Positions 1-7,308 of a DNA stretch of 64,000 nucleotides are shown piece after piece. Location: assembly GCF_029338255.1 (NCBI RefSeq), contig NZ_CP119788.1, positions 1-64,000 of the forward strand, in the 5' to 3' direction. How positions within the stretch are numbered: the stretch's first letter is position 1; each line of letters begins with the position of its first letter. The notes under the pieces were generated by a model that was given only the letters and a program-made list of their open reading frames with translations, ran no database searches and was not told where the DNA came from. The stretch is from Haloarcula halobia. Lineage in GTDB: Archaea > Halobacteriota > Halobacteria > Halobacteriales > Haloarculaceae. The translations under genes and the position numbers were made by a program.

Positions 1-71
1 CCGGAAAATCGTCGAGATTCCAACAGAGGATTTCGGCAATCTATAGCGACAAGATACGCTTCCGCCGAAAA

Positions 72-660
72 TCAATTGGACTGGATGGCCTGTAGCGTTT
101 CTTTATCCCCGGAGTATCTCCACTTCCCGTACCCTGCTTTCTCGATTCCGGGTGTCGCTTCATCGACATTGCGGCTGAGACTCTGCCACATCGAATGAGC
201 GTCGCTATAGTGCTCGTTATGGGATTTATAGACTGCATCTTGGACTTCACTGGTTGACAGCTCCATCGGCATTACGGAGAACCCGAAGTGTCTCAACCAT
301 AGCCTCTTTACCGTGTTCCGTCTCCGGTGGACGGTCAGATAGCCATTCTCGGAACGCCTCGATAACATCCTCATTATGATCACTGTCGCCATCATTGGAG
401 CCCTCCGTTTCGACCGCCGGGATCTTGCCCGTGCCCTCGGTGGCGGCCTCATTACGTTCTCTCTCGAGAGCGTCGACACGATTCTCGAGGTCATCAATTC
501 GATCCACAAGTTCACTTCTCTGCAGCATCGTTGTGTCACCGCTTTTTGCGGCCTCGACTGCGTCGCGGATTACCTTCGATTTTGAGACGCCCCGTTCCTC
601 AGATTGTAATTCCACCCATTCACCGAGTTCTTCGTCGAGAGAGATGGTAAATCGATTCAC
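72..660 (-). pseudogene. Ribbon-helix-helix regulator, frameshifted
   Basis: The first ~40 residues from the GTG at 660 (start MNRFTISLDEEL) form a ribbon-helix-helix DNA-binding domain, followed by an acidic linker with a short coiled coil. The opening frame stops at 247. The continuation (HFGFSVMPMELSTSEV...GDKETLQAIQSN) lies in another frame and ends at 72, so a single-base shift near 288 splits one gene of about 195 codons. The C-terminal part looks like a helical or winged-helix domain. It probably binds its own promoter; CACCAA half-sites lie about 90 bp upstream. The fusion of the two frames is inferred from sequence character, not from an alignment. Confidence 0.6.
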
Positions 661-746
661 CGGAGTTCACCATATTTGCACAACCTTCCAGGGAACTTAA
701 AATCACACTCAGACAGTCGTCACACTGATATTCGCCAGACTTGCGA

Positions 747-769
747 CACCAATATTCACCAATTTGGTG
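747..769. promoter_or_regulatory. Operator-like CACCAA/TTGGTG repeats
   Basis: CACCAA occurs at 747-752 and 757-762, one helical turn apart, and the inverted half TTGGTG at 764-769 makes the palindrome CACCAATTTGGTG. It lies upstream of the ribbon-helix-helix gene that starts at 660 and fits an autoregulatory operator for that protein family. Confidence 0.4.
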
Positions 770-861
770 CATTTTATGTAATTTAGGAAGGCCACACTTC
801 ATGAAAAACGAAGCCTAAGACACTTTCACTCCGGTTGGCTGGAGTTTAACACTCCAACCCA

Positions 862-878
862 CATACTGATTCAGTATG
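862..878. promoter_or_regulatory. Palindrome over start codon of exonuclease gene
   Basis: CATACTGA at 862-869 and TCAGTATG at 871-878 are perfect 8-bp inverted arms with a 1-bp centre; the ATG at 876 lies in the right arm. A second inverted repeat, GGAGT...ACTCC, lies about 15 bp upstream. This could be an operator or a start-codon hairpin. Confidence 0.35.
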
Positions 879-1517
879 GGCCAACTCGACCCAGTTGCAT
901 TCGATATCGAGACATCGGGGCTTACCGAGGATGCCGTCATCACCGTCACCGGCTTCGCACACGACCTTGGGGAGTGGCTAGTTCAACACCAACGGTCGCA
1001 ATGCCGACCAGAAAAACCTCGTTCGGGATTTAGATGTCCACTCGGACGGTGCCGTACAGTTGTCGCTCGCGAACTCCGAAAAGAGCTCGAGGACGTCGCT
1101 TCCTTCGTCGACGAGAGACTGAATGGAGACAGACACTACGTTACGGCATTCAACGGCGAGACCTGGCGTGGTGGATTCGATCTCCCGTTCTGTCGTACGA
1201 GATACCACCGGCACGACCTGGACTGGCCTTTCGGAGATATCGCATACGCTGACATGATGCAGATCGTCGACCGATTCGATACTGGCGATAACTCCGACCT
1301 GGTCGGGGTCTACAACTCCCTCATCGGTAACGAAACATGCGACCCATTCGACGATAGTGCGATGGCCGTCGATGCGTTCGATAACGGCGACTGGGGACCT
1401 CTCCTCGCGCACAATCTCGCCGATATTCAGCGAACTCGTGAACTTGCCCTGCTGGCCGGTCGCTTCGTCGCTCGCTCTGATTTTCGAATGAAGAATCTCG
1501 AACCGCCGAGACGGTAA
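876..1517 (+). CDS. DnaQ-like 3'-5' exonuclease, with internally shifted stretch
   Basis: Motifs of the DEDD exonuclease/RNase H fold are visible: FDIETSGL near the N-terminus (Exo I), AFNGETWRGGFDLPF near residue 90 (Exo II) and LLAHNLADIQRT near residue 180 (Exo III). Between about 981 and 1078 the reading frame appears wrong: the +1 frame there reads FNTNGRNADQKNLVRDL and so on, which looks like genuine haloarchaeal protein, and the original frame resumes at the EDVASFVDERL segment. Two compensating indels therefore leave the ORF open but scramble about 33 residues. It may act on DNA or RNA in an accessory system; no partner can be named from sequence. Confidence 0.6.
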   Translation: MGQLDPVAFDIETSGLTEDAVITVTGFAHDLGEWLVQHQRSQCRPEKPRSGFRCPLGRCRTVVARELRKELEDVASFVDERLNGDRHYVTAFNGETWRGGFDLPFCRTRYHRHDLDWPFGDIAYADMMQIVDRFDTGDNSDLVGVYNSLIGNETCDPFDDSAMAVDAFDNGDWGPLLAHNLADIQRTRELALLAGRFVARSDFRMKNLEPPRR

Positions 1518-1750
1518 TCAAGATGCTGAGACCGTTCTACAACGATTGGAGAGGCCTCCTGGGTGCCCAGGCACTAGATCCGAGTATTTTGGGTACTGGA
1601 TTGGAGTACGTTAGTCGTTCAAATGCGGACAGTCAAGAACTCCACCGAGCGTACTGATGGATCCGTCTCCAATGGCTCGACACAGGAAATGGGTCACGGT
1701 CAATCTGCTGCTGGCTTTACTCATTCCTGTCTTTGTCGATATCCAGATTG

Positions 1751-1975
1751 TTATGATCTGGTCCACAAGAGAGTGTTCCCGACTTTTCGGGACGAAAGCA
1801 TTCCTTCTTCTTCCAGTTTTTGTAGCCGCTTATACGCAGTGTCGTGGGCACAACCAACCTGAGTTGCAATCTCTCCCGTGCCAGCCATCCCACCTTGGTT
1901 AGCGATAGCATCGAGGAAGTCCTCGGTAGAGTACTCACCGGTGTACCGGCCAGTCTCTTCGTCACGGTGGGGCAT
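1751..1975 (-). CDS. Small winged-helix DNA-binding protein
   Basis: A 74-residue protein beginning MPHRDEETGRYTGEYSTEDF. The centre (GEIATQVGCAHDTAYKRLQKL) is a helix-turn-helix and the end (GNTLLWTRS) a beta wing. This small haloarchaeal wHTH family is common beside mobile genes. It is divergent from the RAMP operon, and the ATTATGAG half-sites at 2029-2074 lie between them, so it is the natural candidate regulator of that operon (inference). Confidence 0.75.
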   Translation of the reverse strand: MPHRDEETGRYTGEYSTEDFLDAIANQGGMAGTGEIATQVGCAHDTAYKRLQKLEEEGMLSSRKVGNTLLWTRS

Positions 1976-2028
1976 TACTCAGAATTTCAGTTCCGTTCTG
2001 ATTAGTCCTAACGGTATTCCGGCATCCC

Positions 2029-2074
2029 ATTATGAGTTCTCCGAAAGGCTTTTACTATTATGAGTCCTCATAAT
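2029..2074. promoter_or_regulatory. Operator: three ATTATGAG half-sites and promoter of RAMP operon
   Basis: ATTATGAG occurs at 2029-2036 and 2057-2064, and its inverse CTCATAAT at 2067-2074. The last two form a perfect palindrome with 8-bp arms and a 2-bp centre. A purine-rich GAAAGG followed by a T/A-rich TTTTACTATTA (2042-2060) resembles a BRE/TATA pair, so a bound repressor would cover the core promoter. Confidence 0.65.
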
Positions 2075-2084
2075 GGATATGGAG

Positions 2085-2167
2085 CCCAGCCCTTGGGGCG
2101 TAGTGTACTAAAGCGCCTGGTGCGCAGAGACACCGGGCTGGGTTTCCCACAGGACGTGGAAGAACCC
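2085..2167 (+). promoter_or_regulatory. Structured leader with two overlapping stem-loops
   Basis: CCCAGCCC (2085-2092) pairs with GGGCTGGG (2135-2142), enclosing smaller GGCG/CGCC and GGTG/CACC stems. GGGTT (2140-2144) with CCAC (2147-2150) pairs with GTGG (2156-2159) and AACCC (2163-2167), a hairpin ending one base before the ATG at 2168. Bases 2140-2142 are needed by both stems, so the two are mutually exclusive, as in an attenuator or start-site switch. Most haloarchaeal mRNAs are leaderless, so a structured leader of about 85 nt would be unusual. RNA function is inferred from pairing only. Confidence 0.4.
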
Positions 2168-2717
2168 ATGACAGACTCTACACCATCGATTCAAGAAGTT
2201 TCCGCCAGAGAGTTAATTGAAGATACATATAAATTGCAAAAATCCCATTCGGGGAAGGGGGCGCGACGTGCCAAGTGTTCGATGACTCGCTGCACGACGG
2301 CGACGCGGTCCTCGCGTACGTGTTCCGACCAGCAGGGATCACGAAGTACAAAATCGGCCACGTGACCTGCGGTGAGGCCCAGCACAAGCCGCCCGAGGAA
2401 TACACGTTGGGTGTTCGCGAGCTACTCGCCGACGGGCGATTGGGCTGGTACTCTGACGGCGCGACACAGTCGTCGTGGCCAGTGCTACTCGCGCCAGACG
2501 TGCGAGTTATGAGCCCACCCGCGACGAAGACACTCTACAAGCCCTCGCCCGATCAGCGAACGAAAACTCAGAATACAACAGACCACACCAAGACGGACCC
2601 CGACAATACTGCGAACCAACCGAGAACCATCGCCGCAGGCGAAGCACGCCGGCGAACCACGACGACGAGACCCGAGCCGATAGCCCGGGCCGCTACTGGA
2701 GTGATCGGCCCCGATGA
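2168..2717 (+). pseudogene. RAMP-operon gene 1, unknown protein, frameshifted
   Basis: The product begins MTDSTPSIQEVSARELIEDT, shifts frame near 2265-2275 into VFDDSLHDGDAVLAYVFRP...LLAPDVR, and shifts again near 2500 into YEPTRDEDTLQALARSANEN, ending at the TGA 2715-2717. The last frame is chosen because its stop overlaps the ATG of the next gene (2714) as ATGA, as at almost every later junction. About 183 residues. I do not recognise the family; the tail is low-complexity, charged and proline-rich. It is the promoter-proximal gene of the operon. Confidence 0.5.
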
Positions 2718-3679
2718 GCCAGAACACCCCAGAACTGAAGACGGCCCACCTCGACGTCGACATTGATCTCCCGAAGCCAATCACGGACCTCCAACTCCCC
2801 GACATCTACATCGGCTTCGAGATCGACCTGCTTGCGACCGGCGACGGCATCGTCACGGACCGGCATCACGCCTCCGCCGAACGCTACGAACCCGACGATT
2901 CGATGAACCAGATCGGGGGCAGATCTCGTCGTTCGCTCTGAGTGGCTGGGCCCGCCACGGCTCTGAAGCGGTCCTCCAACACGCGGGCACGACGGCCTGC
3001 CACCCGGGCGAACCGAACGCGGACTACCGTCGCGCGGCCGTCTACGAGCGTGACCTGGACGACGGCTACCACGAGAAGGGAACATGCACGGACGCCCACG
3101 AGATGGGCTGTGTCGTCTACGACCTGTTCGGTGGCTTCGGCTCGCAACCGGGCAAACTCCTCCGGCGCCCGATTTCGTTTTCCCCGATCCGCAGACAGGT
3201 GGACGTCCTCGAGGGCGAAGCCGAAGCCCACTACCGCCAGGTGTCGACCCAGGTCCGGTCCCGGAACGACACCGACGGTGGCCAGCCACTCCGCCAGGCC
3301 GACCGCGACGTGCTGGGCAACGTCGAAGGGACGTGGAAACTCACCCTTCGCGGCTCAAACCCGAGTTCGTCGGCCTCATCCTCGAAGCAATCAGCTCCTC
3401 GACGCCCACAGCGACGAGTTCGCGTTCCAACTCGGCGGCGCGCGTAACTTCGGCGCCGGCATCGCCGATGCGTGGGTCATCAACCCGCTGTACACCGACC
3501 GGGAGATCCGCCGCGTCTTCGACCGGGCCAAGGACTCGACCAAGGCGATGACCGAGAAAGACGAGCAGTGGACCGAAGCGTACCGTGACCAGTTCGTCGG
3601 GGCGCTCCACGCACGGCTGGCGGCCCGCGATCCCGCCGCCGAACCCACCGCCGTTCCCACAGGAGGTGAGATGGAATGA
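2714..3679 (+). pseudogene. Cas7-like RAMP protein, frameshifted
   Basis: Reconstructed product of about 320 residues. It starts MSQNTPELKTAHLDVDI, shifts near 2920 into GGQISSFALSGWARHGSE, passes a Cys-containing segment and GCVVYDLFGGFGSQPGKLL, shifts near 3350 to RLKPEFVGLILEAI and near 3395 to DEFAFQLGGARNFGAGIADA. GGARNFGAG is the glycine-rich loop of RAMP proteins, and the C...C/LFG region recalls the Cas7 subgroup (Csm3/Cmr4/Csf2), where it sits near the thumb. It is probably a backbone subunit of a CRISPR-derived ribonucleoprotein (HRAMP). It ends with ATGA shared with the next gene. RAMP fold likely; exact subgroup uncertain. Confidence 0.65.
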
Positions 3680-4485
3680 GCGAGCCCACCACGCCCCACG
3701 CGGAGCCGGCCACGGATTGCGACACCGACACCGACGCGGAGCCGATGCTCGCGGTCTACCGGCACGACGTCCACAAACTCATGATGCGCTCGCACACGGC
3801 CGCTCGTGACCGTGTCGCGGGCGTCCGCGTCAACGAACAGGTGCCACTGGGGGCCGACCGTGACGCAGCGTTGCTGAGCCGCCCGCGGGGCGAGCCCGAA
3901 CAGACGGTGGCGAACCACGAGTCACCGTTCCGCCTCTCGCTGCTGACCGGCGACACAGCGGTCAACCCTGATCAGACGGACGGCGACATCGAACGCGCAG
4001 TCCGAGAGTTGGTTCAGATCGAGGACCCGACCGAGATGCACGACGCCTGGCTCACCGCGTCGCTGCCCGCCCAGTTCACCGAGTCGGTGTACTACCCTTA
4101 TACGTCGATCAAGTACCACACGCTCCTCGCGGCCGCACTCCTCTCGAACTACCGTGCGGGCGCTAGCTTTGAGGACCTCTGTCTGGTCGTCGACGATGCC
4201 CACGACGATCCGGTCTCACACCGGACGATTCTCCACACTGACTACGCGTCGCTTCGTCTGACGGCCAGCCCCGGCAATTCACCGGCCGCTTCATTGGGCC
4301 CAGCCCCGGCCCGGTCGTGGGCGGACGTCTGGAGCCGGCTGCCCGACCACCCGTTCCTGGCAGATACCAGTCGCCGCTCGCGCAACCTTGATGCGCAACT
4401 TCGGCGCATCCGGTCGTGGTCGACGGCGCTACAGTTCATCGAAGACTTCGAACTACACGCCCAGCGAAAGGCAGGGGGGCTCTGA
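3676..4485 (+). CDS. RAMP-operon gene 3, unknown 269-aa protein
   Basis: The one long intact gene of the operon. Its ATG overlaps the upstream stop by 4 bp. The N-terminal ~25 residues are Thr/Asp/Pro-rich and probably disordered. The centre (SIKYHTLLAAALLSNYRAGASFEDLCLVVDDA) appears helical, and the C-terminus is rich in Arg/Ser. No nuclease, helicase or RAMP signature is visible. Position between two RAMP genes suggests a structural or large-subunit role in the same complex (inference). I do not recognise the family. Confidence 0.7.
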   Translation: MSEPTTPHAEPATDCDTDTDAEPMLAVYRHDVHKLMMRSHTAARDRVAGVRVNEQVPLGADRDAALLSRPRGEPEQTVANHESPFRLSLLTGDTAVNPDQTDGDIERAVRELVQIEDPTEMHDAWLTASLPAQFTESVYYPYTSIKYHTLLAAALLSNYRAGASFEDLCLVVDDAHDDPVSHRTILHTDYASLRLTASPGNSPAASLGPAPARSWADVWSRLPDHPFLADTSRRSRNLDAQLRRIRSWSTALQFIEDFELHAQRKAGGL

Positions 4486-4487
4486 TT

Positions 4488-4601
4488 ATGGCTGCGCTCC
4501 GTACCCACCCTCGCACGCTCGATAGCCAGCGCCGAAATTCAGTGAGTTGGAGGCCAGCCCGCCGCAATGGTGAGTGGAAACAAGGGGGTGTCACACAGTG
4601 A
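4488..4601 (+). CDS. Small 37-aa ORF in RAMP operon
   Basis: Starts with ATG two bases after the previous stop and ends in a GTGA overlap with the next start (GTG 4598). The product is basic (MAALRTHPRTLDSQRRNSVS...). It may be a real small protein, or only a coupling ORF keeping ribosomes moving into the next gene. No family recognised. Confidence 0.3.
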   Translation: MAALRTHPRTLDSQRRNSVSWRPARRNGEWKQGGVTQ

Positions 4602-5559
4602 CACGCATTCAGGAAGTCCTCCTGAAACTGGAGACGAGCCATGGGCACCCCCTACTACATCTCGGGCAACGCCCTCTATAGCGCGCTCGCCCGACGCCTC
4701 TCGGAAGAAACCAAACGCCACCTGCAGGTGAGTGCCGGCATGTTCGTGCCGGGCGAACACGGCGGCTTTCCAGATGCCCATTCCCAGTCGGGTGGCGTCT
4801 CCTTCTTCGGGACGGGCCTGCGCCCGGTCGAGCGCTACGACGACCTGTTCGTCTTCCGGGATATGGCCCAGCGCTGGCTCTCGGACACACGCCCGCGTGA
4901 CGCGCACAATACACACCCACTTCAGGAGTTCAGCACGACCGCTGGCTACGCCCCCACGCGAAGCTCGGCCGGCCACCCGAGAAACGCATCACGAAGCGCA
5001 CGGTGTCGTGGTACGTCCACTGCTACGTCCATCTTGACGAACCCACTGGCCAGACGACGTTCCCGTTCCCCGCGTGCATGTTCGATGGCCTGCGTCTCGG
5101 TGGCGCGCGAAACTATGGCTTCGGGCTGATGGAGTGTGTCGAGACGCGCTGTGTCGACCTCTCGGACCTGGCGTACGACCGGCTCGAAACCGCCGATGCC
5201 TACCAGCTGGAACTGCTGACGCCGTACGTCACAGCGAGCGAGTATCCTGACGCCGACGACCAGTCGATCCTGGTGGTGGGACGGTGAGGGCGACCTTCGG
5301 ACGCGGTCGAGTACGCTCGCCCGCGGTGACGACATCTATCCGCTGGAGACGGTCGACCACGGACAGGTCGTCGGGTACGCCGGATCGGACCCCATCCAGA
5401 CGGCCAAAAACGGCCTCTTGCGCGTCGGGACCCACTCGCAACTGGGCTTCGGTGAGTTTCGGCTTCGGCCGGCCGAGGACGACCGCGTCCCCGACCGACA
5501 GCGAACCAGGCGGCGGAGCCGACTTCCAAGCCACATGCTGCGCCGGAGGCCACCGATGA
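4598..5559 (+). pseudogene. RAMP protein with two glycine-rich loops (Cas5/Cas6-like), frameshifted
   Basis: Begins GTG with MTRIQEVLLKLET, shifts near 4637 into MGTPYYISGNALYSALARRL, near 4955 into RTVSWYVHCYVHLDEPTG, near 5268 into the segment DDIYPLETVDHGQVVGYAG, and near 5490 into the frame ending at TGA 5557-5559. Two G-rich loops are seen, GLRLGGARNYGFGLME and RVGTHSQLGFGEFRL, so the protein (~315 residues) probably holds two ferredoxin-like RAMP domains, as Cas5/Cas6 types do. Alternatively two adjacent RAMP genes are present. It could bind the 5' or 3' end of a guide-like RNA. The ATGA overlap at 5556 fixes the last frame. Confidence 0.6.
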
Positions 5560-5681
5560 GCGATCCGCTGGAACTCGTTGCCGACGTCATCCGGACCGCC
5601 CAGCTTGGCGAGATCGCCCAGCCCTACTGCAGTAAGTCCGACTTCAATTTGAAATCACTGACACCTGCACGCGATGGCTAA
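5556..5681 (+). CDS. Small RAMP-operon ORF (41 aa), possibly truncated
   Basis: ATG overlaps the upstream TGA by 4 bp. The product MSDPLELVADVIRTAQLGEI... reads as protein for about 25 residues; the rest (SKSDFNLKSLTPARDG) may be out of frame. It overlaps the next start (5674) by 8 bp. Either a small helical protein or the surviving start of a longer gene. Confidence 0.35.
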   Translation: MSDPLELVADVIRTAQLGEIAQPYCSKSDFNLKSLTPARDG

Positions 5682-5859
5682 CTCGATCAGTGCCACGGCT
5701 ACTGTGACTCTTGAAGCGATCCCCCAGTCCCAGACACCGATCGGATCGTGGCCGAACCAAGATACTGCCAAACACGACAATATGCGACCGAACGCACCCA
5801 TCGAAATCGACGTATCGTACGCACCACCCACCAACGAGCAGGGTGGTGAGAACCCATGA
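5674..5859 (+). CDS. Small RAMP-operon protein (61 aa)
   Basis: MANSISATATVTLEAIPQ..., Thr/Ser/Pro-rich, ending EQGGENP with its TGA inside the ATGA that starts the HNH gene. The N-terminal repeat of short beta-prone residues could be one strand pair of a larger fold. No family recognised. Coupled position is the main support. Confidence 0.35.
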   Translation: MANSISATATVTLEAIPQSQTPIGSWPNQDTAKHDNMRPNAPIEIDVSYAPPTNEQGGENP

Positions 5860-6628
5860 CGGACCACCGCGGCTCCGACGAACCAGTCGATCAGGAGACC
5901 CGCGACCAGGCGCTCTCCCGGGATGACTGGCGCCAATTCTGTGGCGTAGTGGGGCCGACGCGTGGCGGCTATGCCCGCCTCGAGATCCACCACAAAGAGC
6001 GCAATCCCGACCACATGGAGGAACACGACCTGAAGAATCTGGTGACGCTGTGCCGGCACTGCCACGGCTGGTTCCACCGGAAGCCCACGGCCGACGATGT
6101 CGAGACCGAGCCCTGCCTGCCGACCGGCCAGAACTGCTCCCGCAGGATTTCGAGATCCTGGGCTATCTCGAACAGGATGGCCCCGCCTCGACCAGCGAGA
6201 TAGCAGAGGCTGTCAGTATCGAGCAGTCCGAGATGACTATCCGCGAGCGGTTGTCGGTGCTTGGGCCCAGATAGTCTCGTCGACGAACGCGAGACCCAGA
6301 TCGTCGACAAGGATGTCGACACTGGCGAGTGGGGCTGCCCGACGATATCGATGTCTCGGCACGCGGCCGCGTCCCGGAGAACACGCGGACGCTACTGAAG
6401 CGTGCCGAAGACGAGCGATCCGGCTGGCGATCGCTGCCGGGTACAACCGGCCGACGGTAGCCGACGTCTACGATGTCGGCTACCGGACGACCGCGCAAGG
6501 AACGCCGTGCGCATGCCTTCCAGCTGCCGCTGACGAAGCTGTATAGGCAGGCAGACGGCGAGCAGACGGAGGTCACGGCGGACGCTGCCGACCGCGAGTC
6601 AGAGCACCGACTCCACCTCGGTAAGTAA
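5856..6628 (+). pseudogene. HNH endonuclease-like protein with winged-helix segment, frameshifted
   Basis: The N-terminal ~85 residues carry an HNH/McrA-type motif: EIHHKERNPDHMEEHDLKNL (catalytic His pair region, then N-L) and LCRHCHGWFH with a zinc-binding C-x2-C. Frame shifts follow near 6105, 6270, 6345, 6418 and 6497. The reconstructed remainder includes a winged helix (GYLEQDGPASTSEIAEAVSI), then RLAIAAGYNRPTVADVYDVG and a basic end RKERRAHAFQLPLTKLYRQ, finishing at TAA 6626-6628. It would be the DNA- or RNA-cleaving effector of the RAMP operon (inference). Total about 255 residues, last coupled gene of the series. Confidence 0.55.
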
Positions 6629-7091
6629 CGGCCTGCCTTCCCCCATCTGCTGACAGTGGGGGGCAGTGGCTGACAGAAGCGGTGCAGACGGTCGGCGCGT
6701 ATGCGAATCGAGTATCTGGGGTCCGATTGCCAGCTGCCGGAGAAGTGGGGACGGCAATGGGACGGAGCTGTCTGTGACACGGATTTACGCTCAGAATCCA
6801 AGGGTGGAGCAGCCACACTCCCTCACGGCCGCCTCTCGTGGGCACAGCGTCACTGAGCGACGTACGCCGTGCGCATCGATTACTGCGACAACGTTGATCG
6901 CTTCAAGCCGTCTCAGACGCTGCTGGCCGTCGACTGCAGACCCATCGAGTGCTACTTGTCGGAAAACCACCGACGTCAGGTAAAAAGCACGAACAGGTAT
7001 TCATTTTTTGTACCATTATACAGTAAGAAAAATCCCACATTGGTTACCAAATTAGCATAATTTATTTACATATGGATGAGAATACACGGTT
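6629..7091. other. Gap after RAMP operon, possible coding remnant
   Basis: No intact gene. One + frame reads MRIEYLGSDCQLPEKWGRQW at 6701 and, after an in-frame stop, VRIDYCDNVDRFKPSQTLLA near 6869. This looks like a degraded protein of unknown type that may have been a further operon member. From about 6990 the sequence becomes AT-rich, marking the edge of the next, compositionally different segment; TTTATTTAC near 7060 could be a TATA box for the ORF at 7092. Confidence 0.3.
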
Positions 7092-7295
7092 ATGGTCCAT
7101 CAGTTCGATGACGACGTCGATGATGATGATGAATCGGTCCGTGGCCCAGTCAATTCATCAGGAGATCATGCTGATAGCTTAGCTCCCAGCGACGCGAACC
7201 ATAATACCGATGAGACGTCATTTGATAAACTGTACCGGAACCAAGATAGCGGGGAGAAGTCAGCTCATGACAAATACCGAAGTGACTCCAACTGA
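7092..7295 (+). CDS. Small highly acidic protein
   Basis: 67 residues, MVHQFDDDVDDDDESVRGPV..., with an Asp run at the N-terminus and probably disordered. It lies 13 bp before the transposase-like gene, same strand, in the same AT-rich segment, so it may be co-transcribed. No family recognised. Confidence 0.35.
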   Translation: MVHQFDDDVDDDDESVRGPVNSSGDHADSLAPSDANHNTDETSFDKLYRNQDSGEKSAHDKYRSDSN

Positions 7296-7308
7296 CAGCC
7301 AGTAGTGT

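Noticed and set aside
620..802. Small minus-strand Cys-containing ORF (WCRKSG...CDDC)
   Set aside because: Overlaps the RHH gene start and its operator; Cys spacing does not fit a known zinc knuckle and codon use is poor.
1657..1902. Hydrophobic + ORF resembling a membrane protein
   Set aside because: Mostly antisense to the winged-helix gene at 1751; hydrophobic run comes from the complement of charged codons.
2085..2142. tRNA-like fold in the leader
   Set aside because: The outer 8-bp stem suggests it, but there is no T-loop sequence, no anticodon arm of the right size and no CCA-side spacing.
2693..3289. 198-codon ORF on the minus strand
   Set aside because: Gly/Arg/Pro-rich product opposite the Cas7-like gene; a GC-rich antisense shadow.
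2029..7000. CRISPR array belonging to the RAMP operon
   Set aside because: No direct repeats of 25-40 bp with regular spacing are present; the only repeats are the ATTATGAG half-sites and leader stems.
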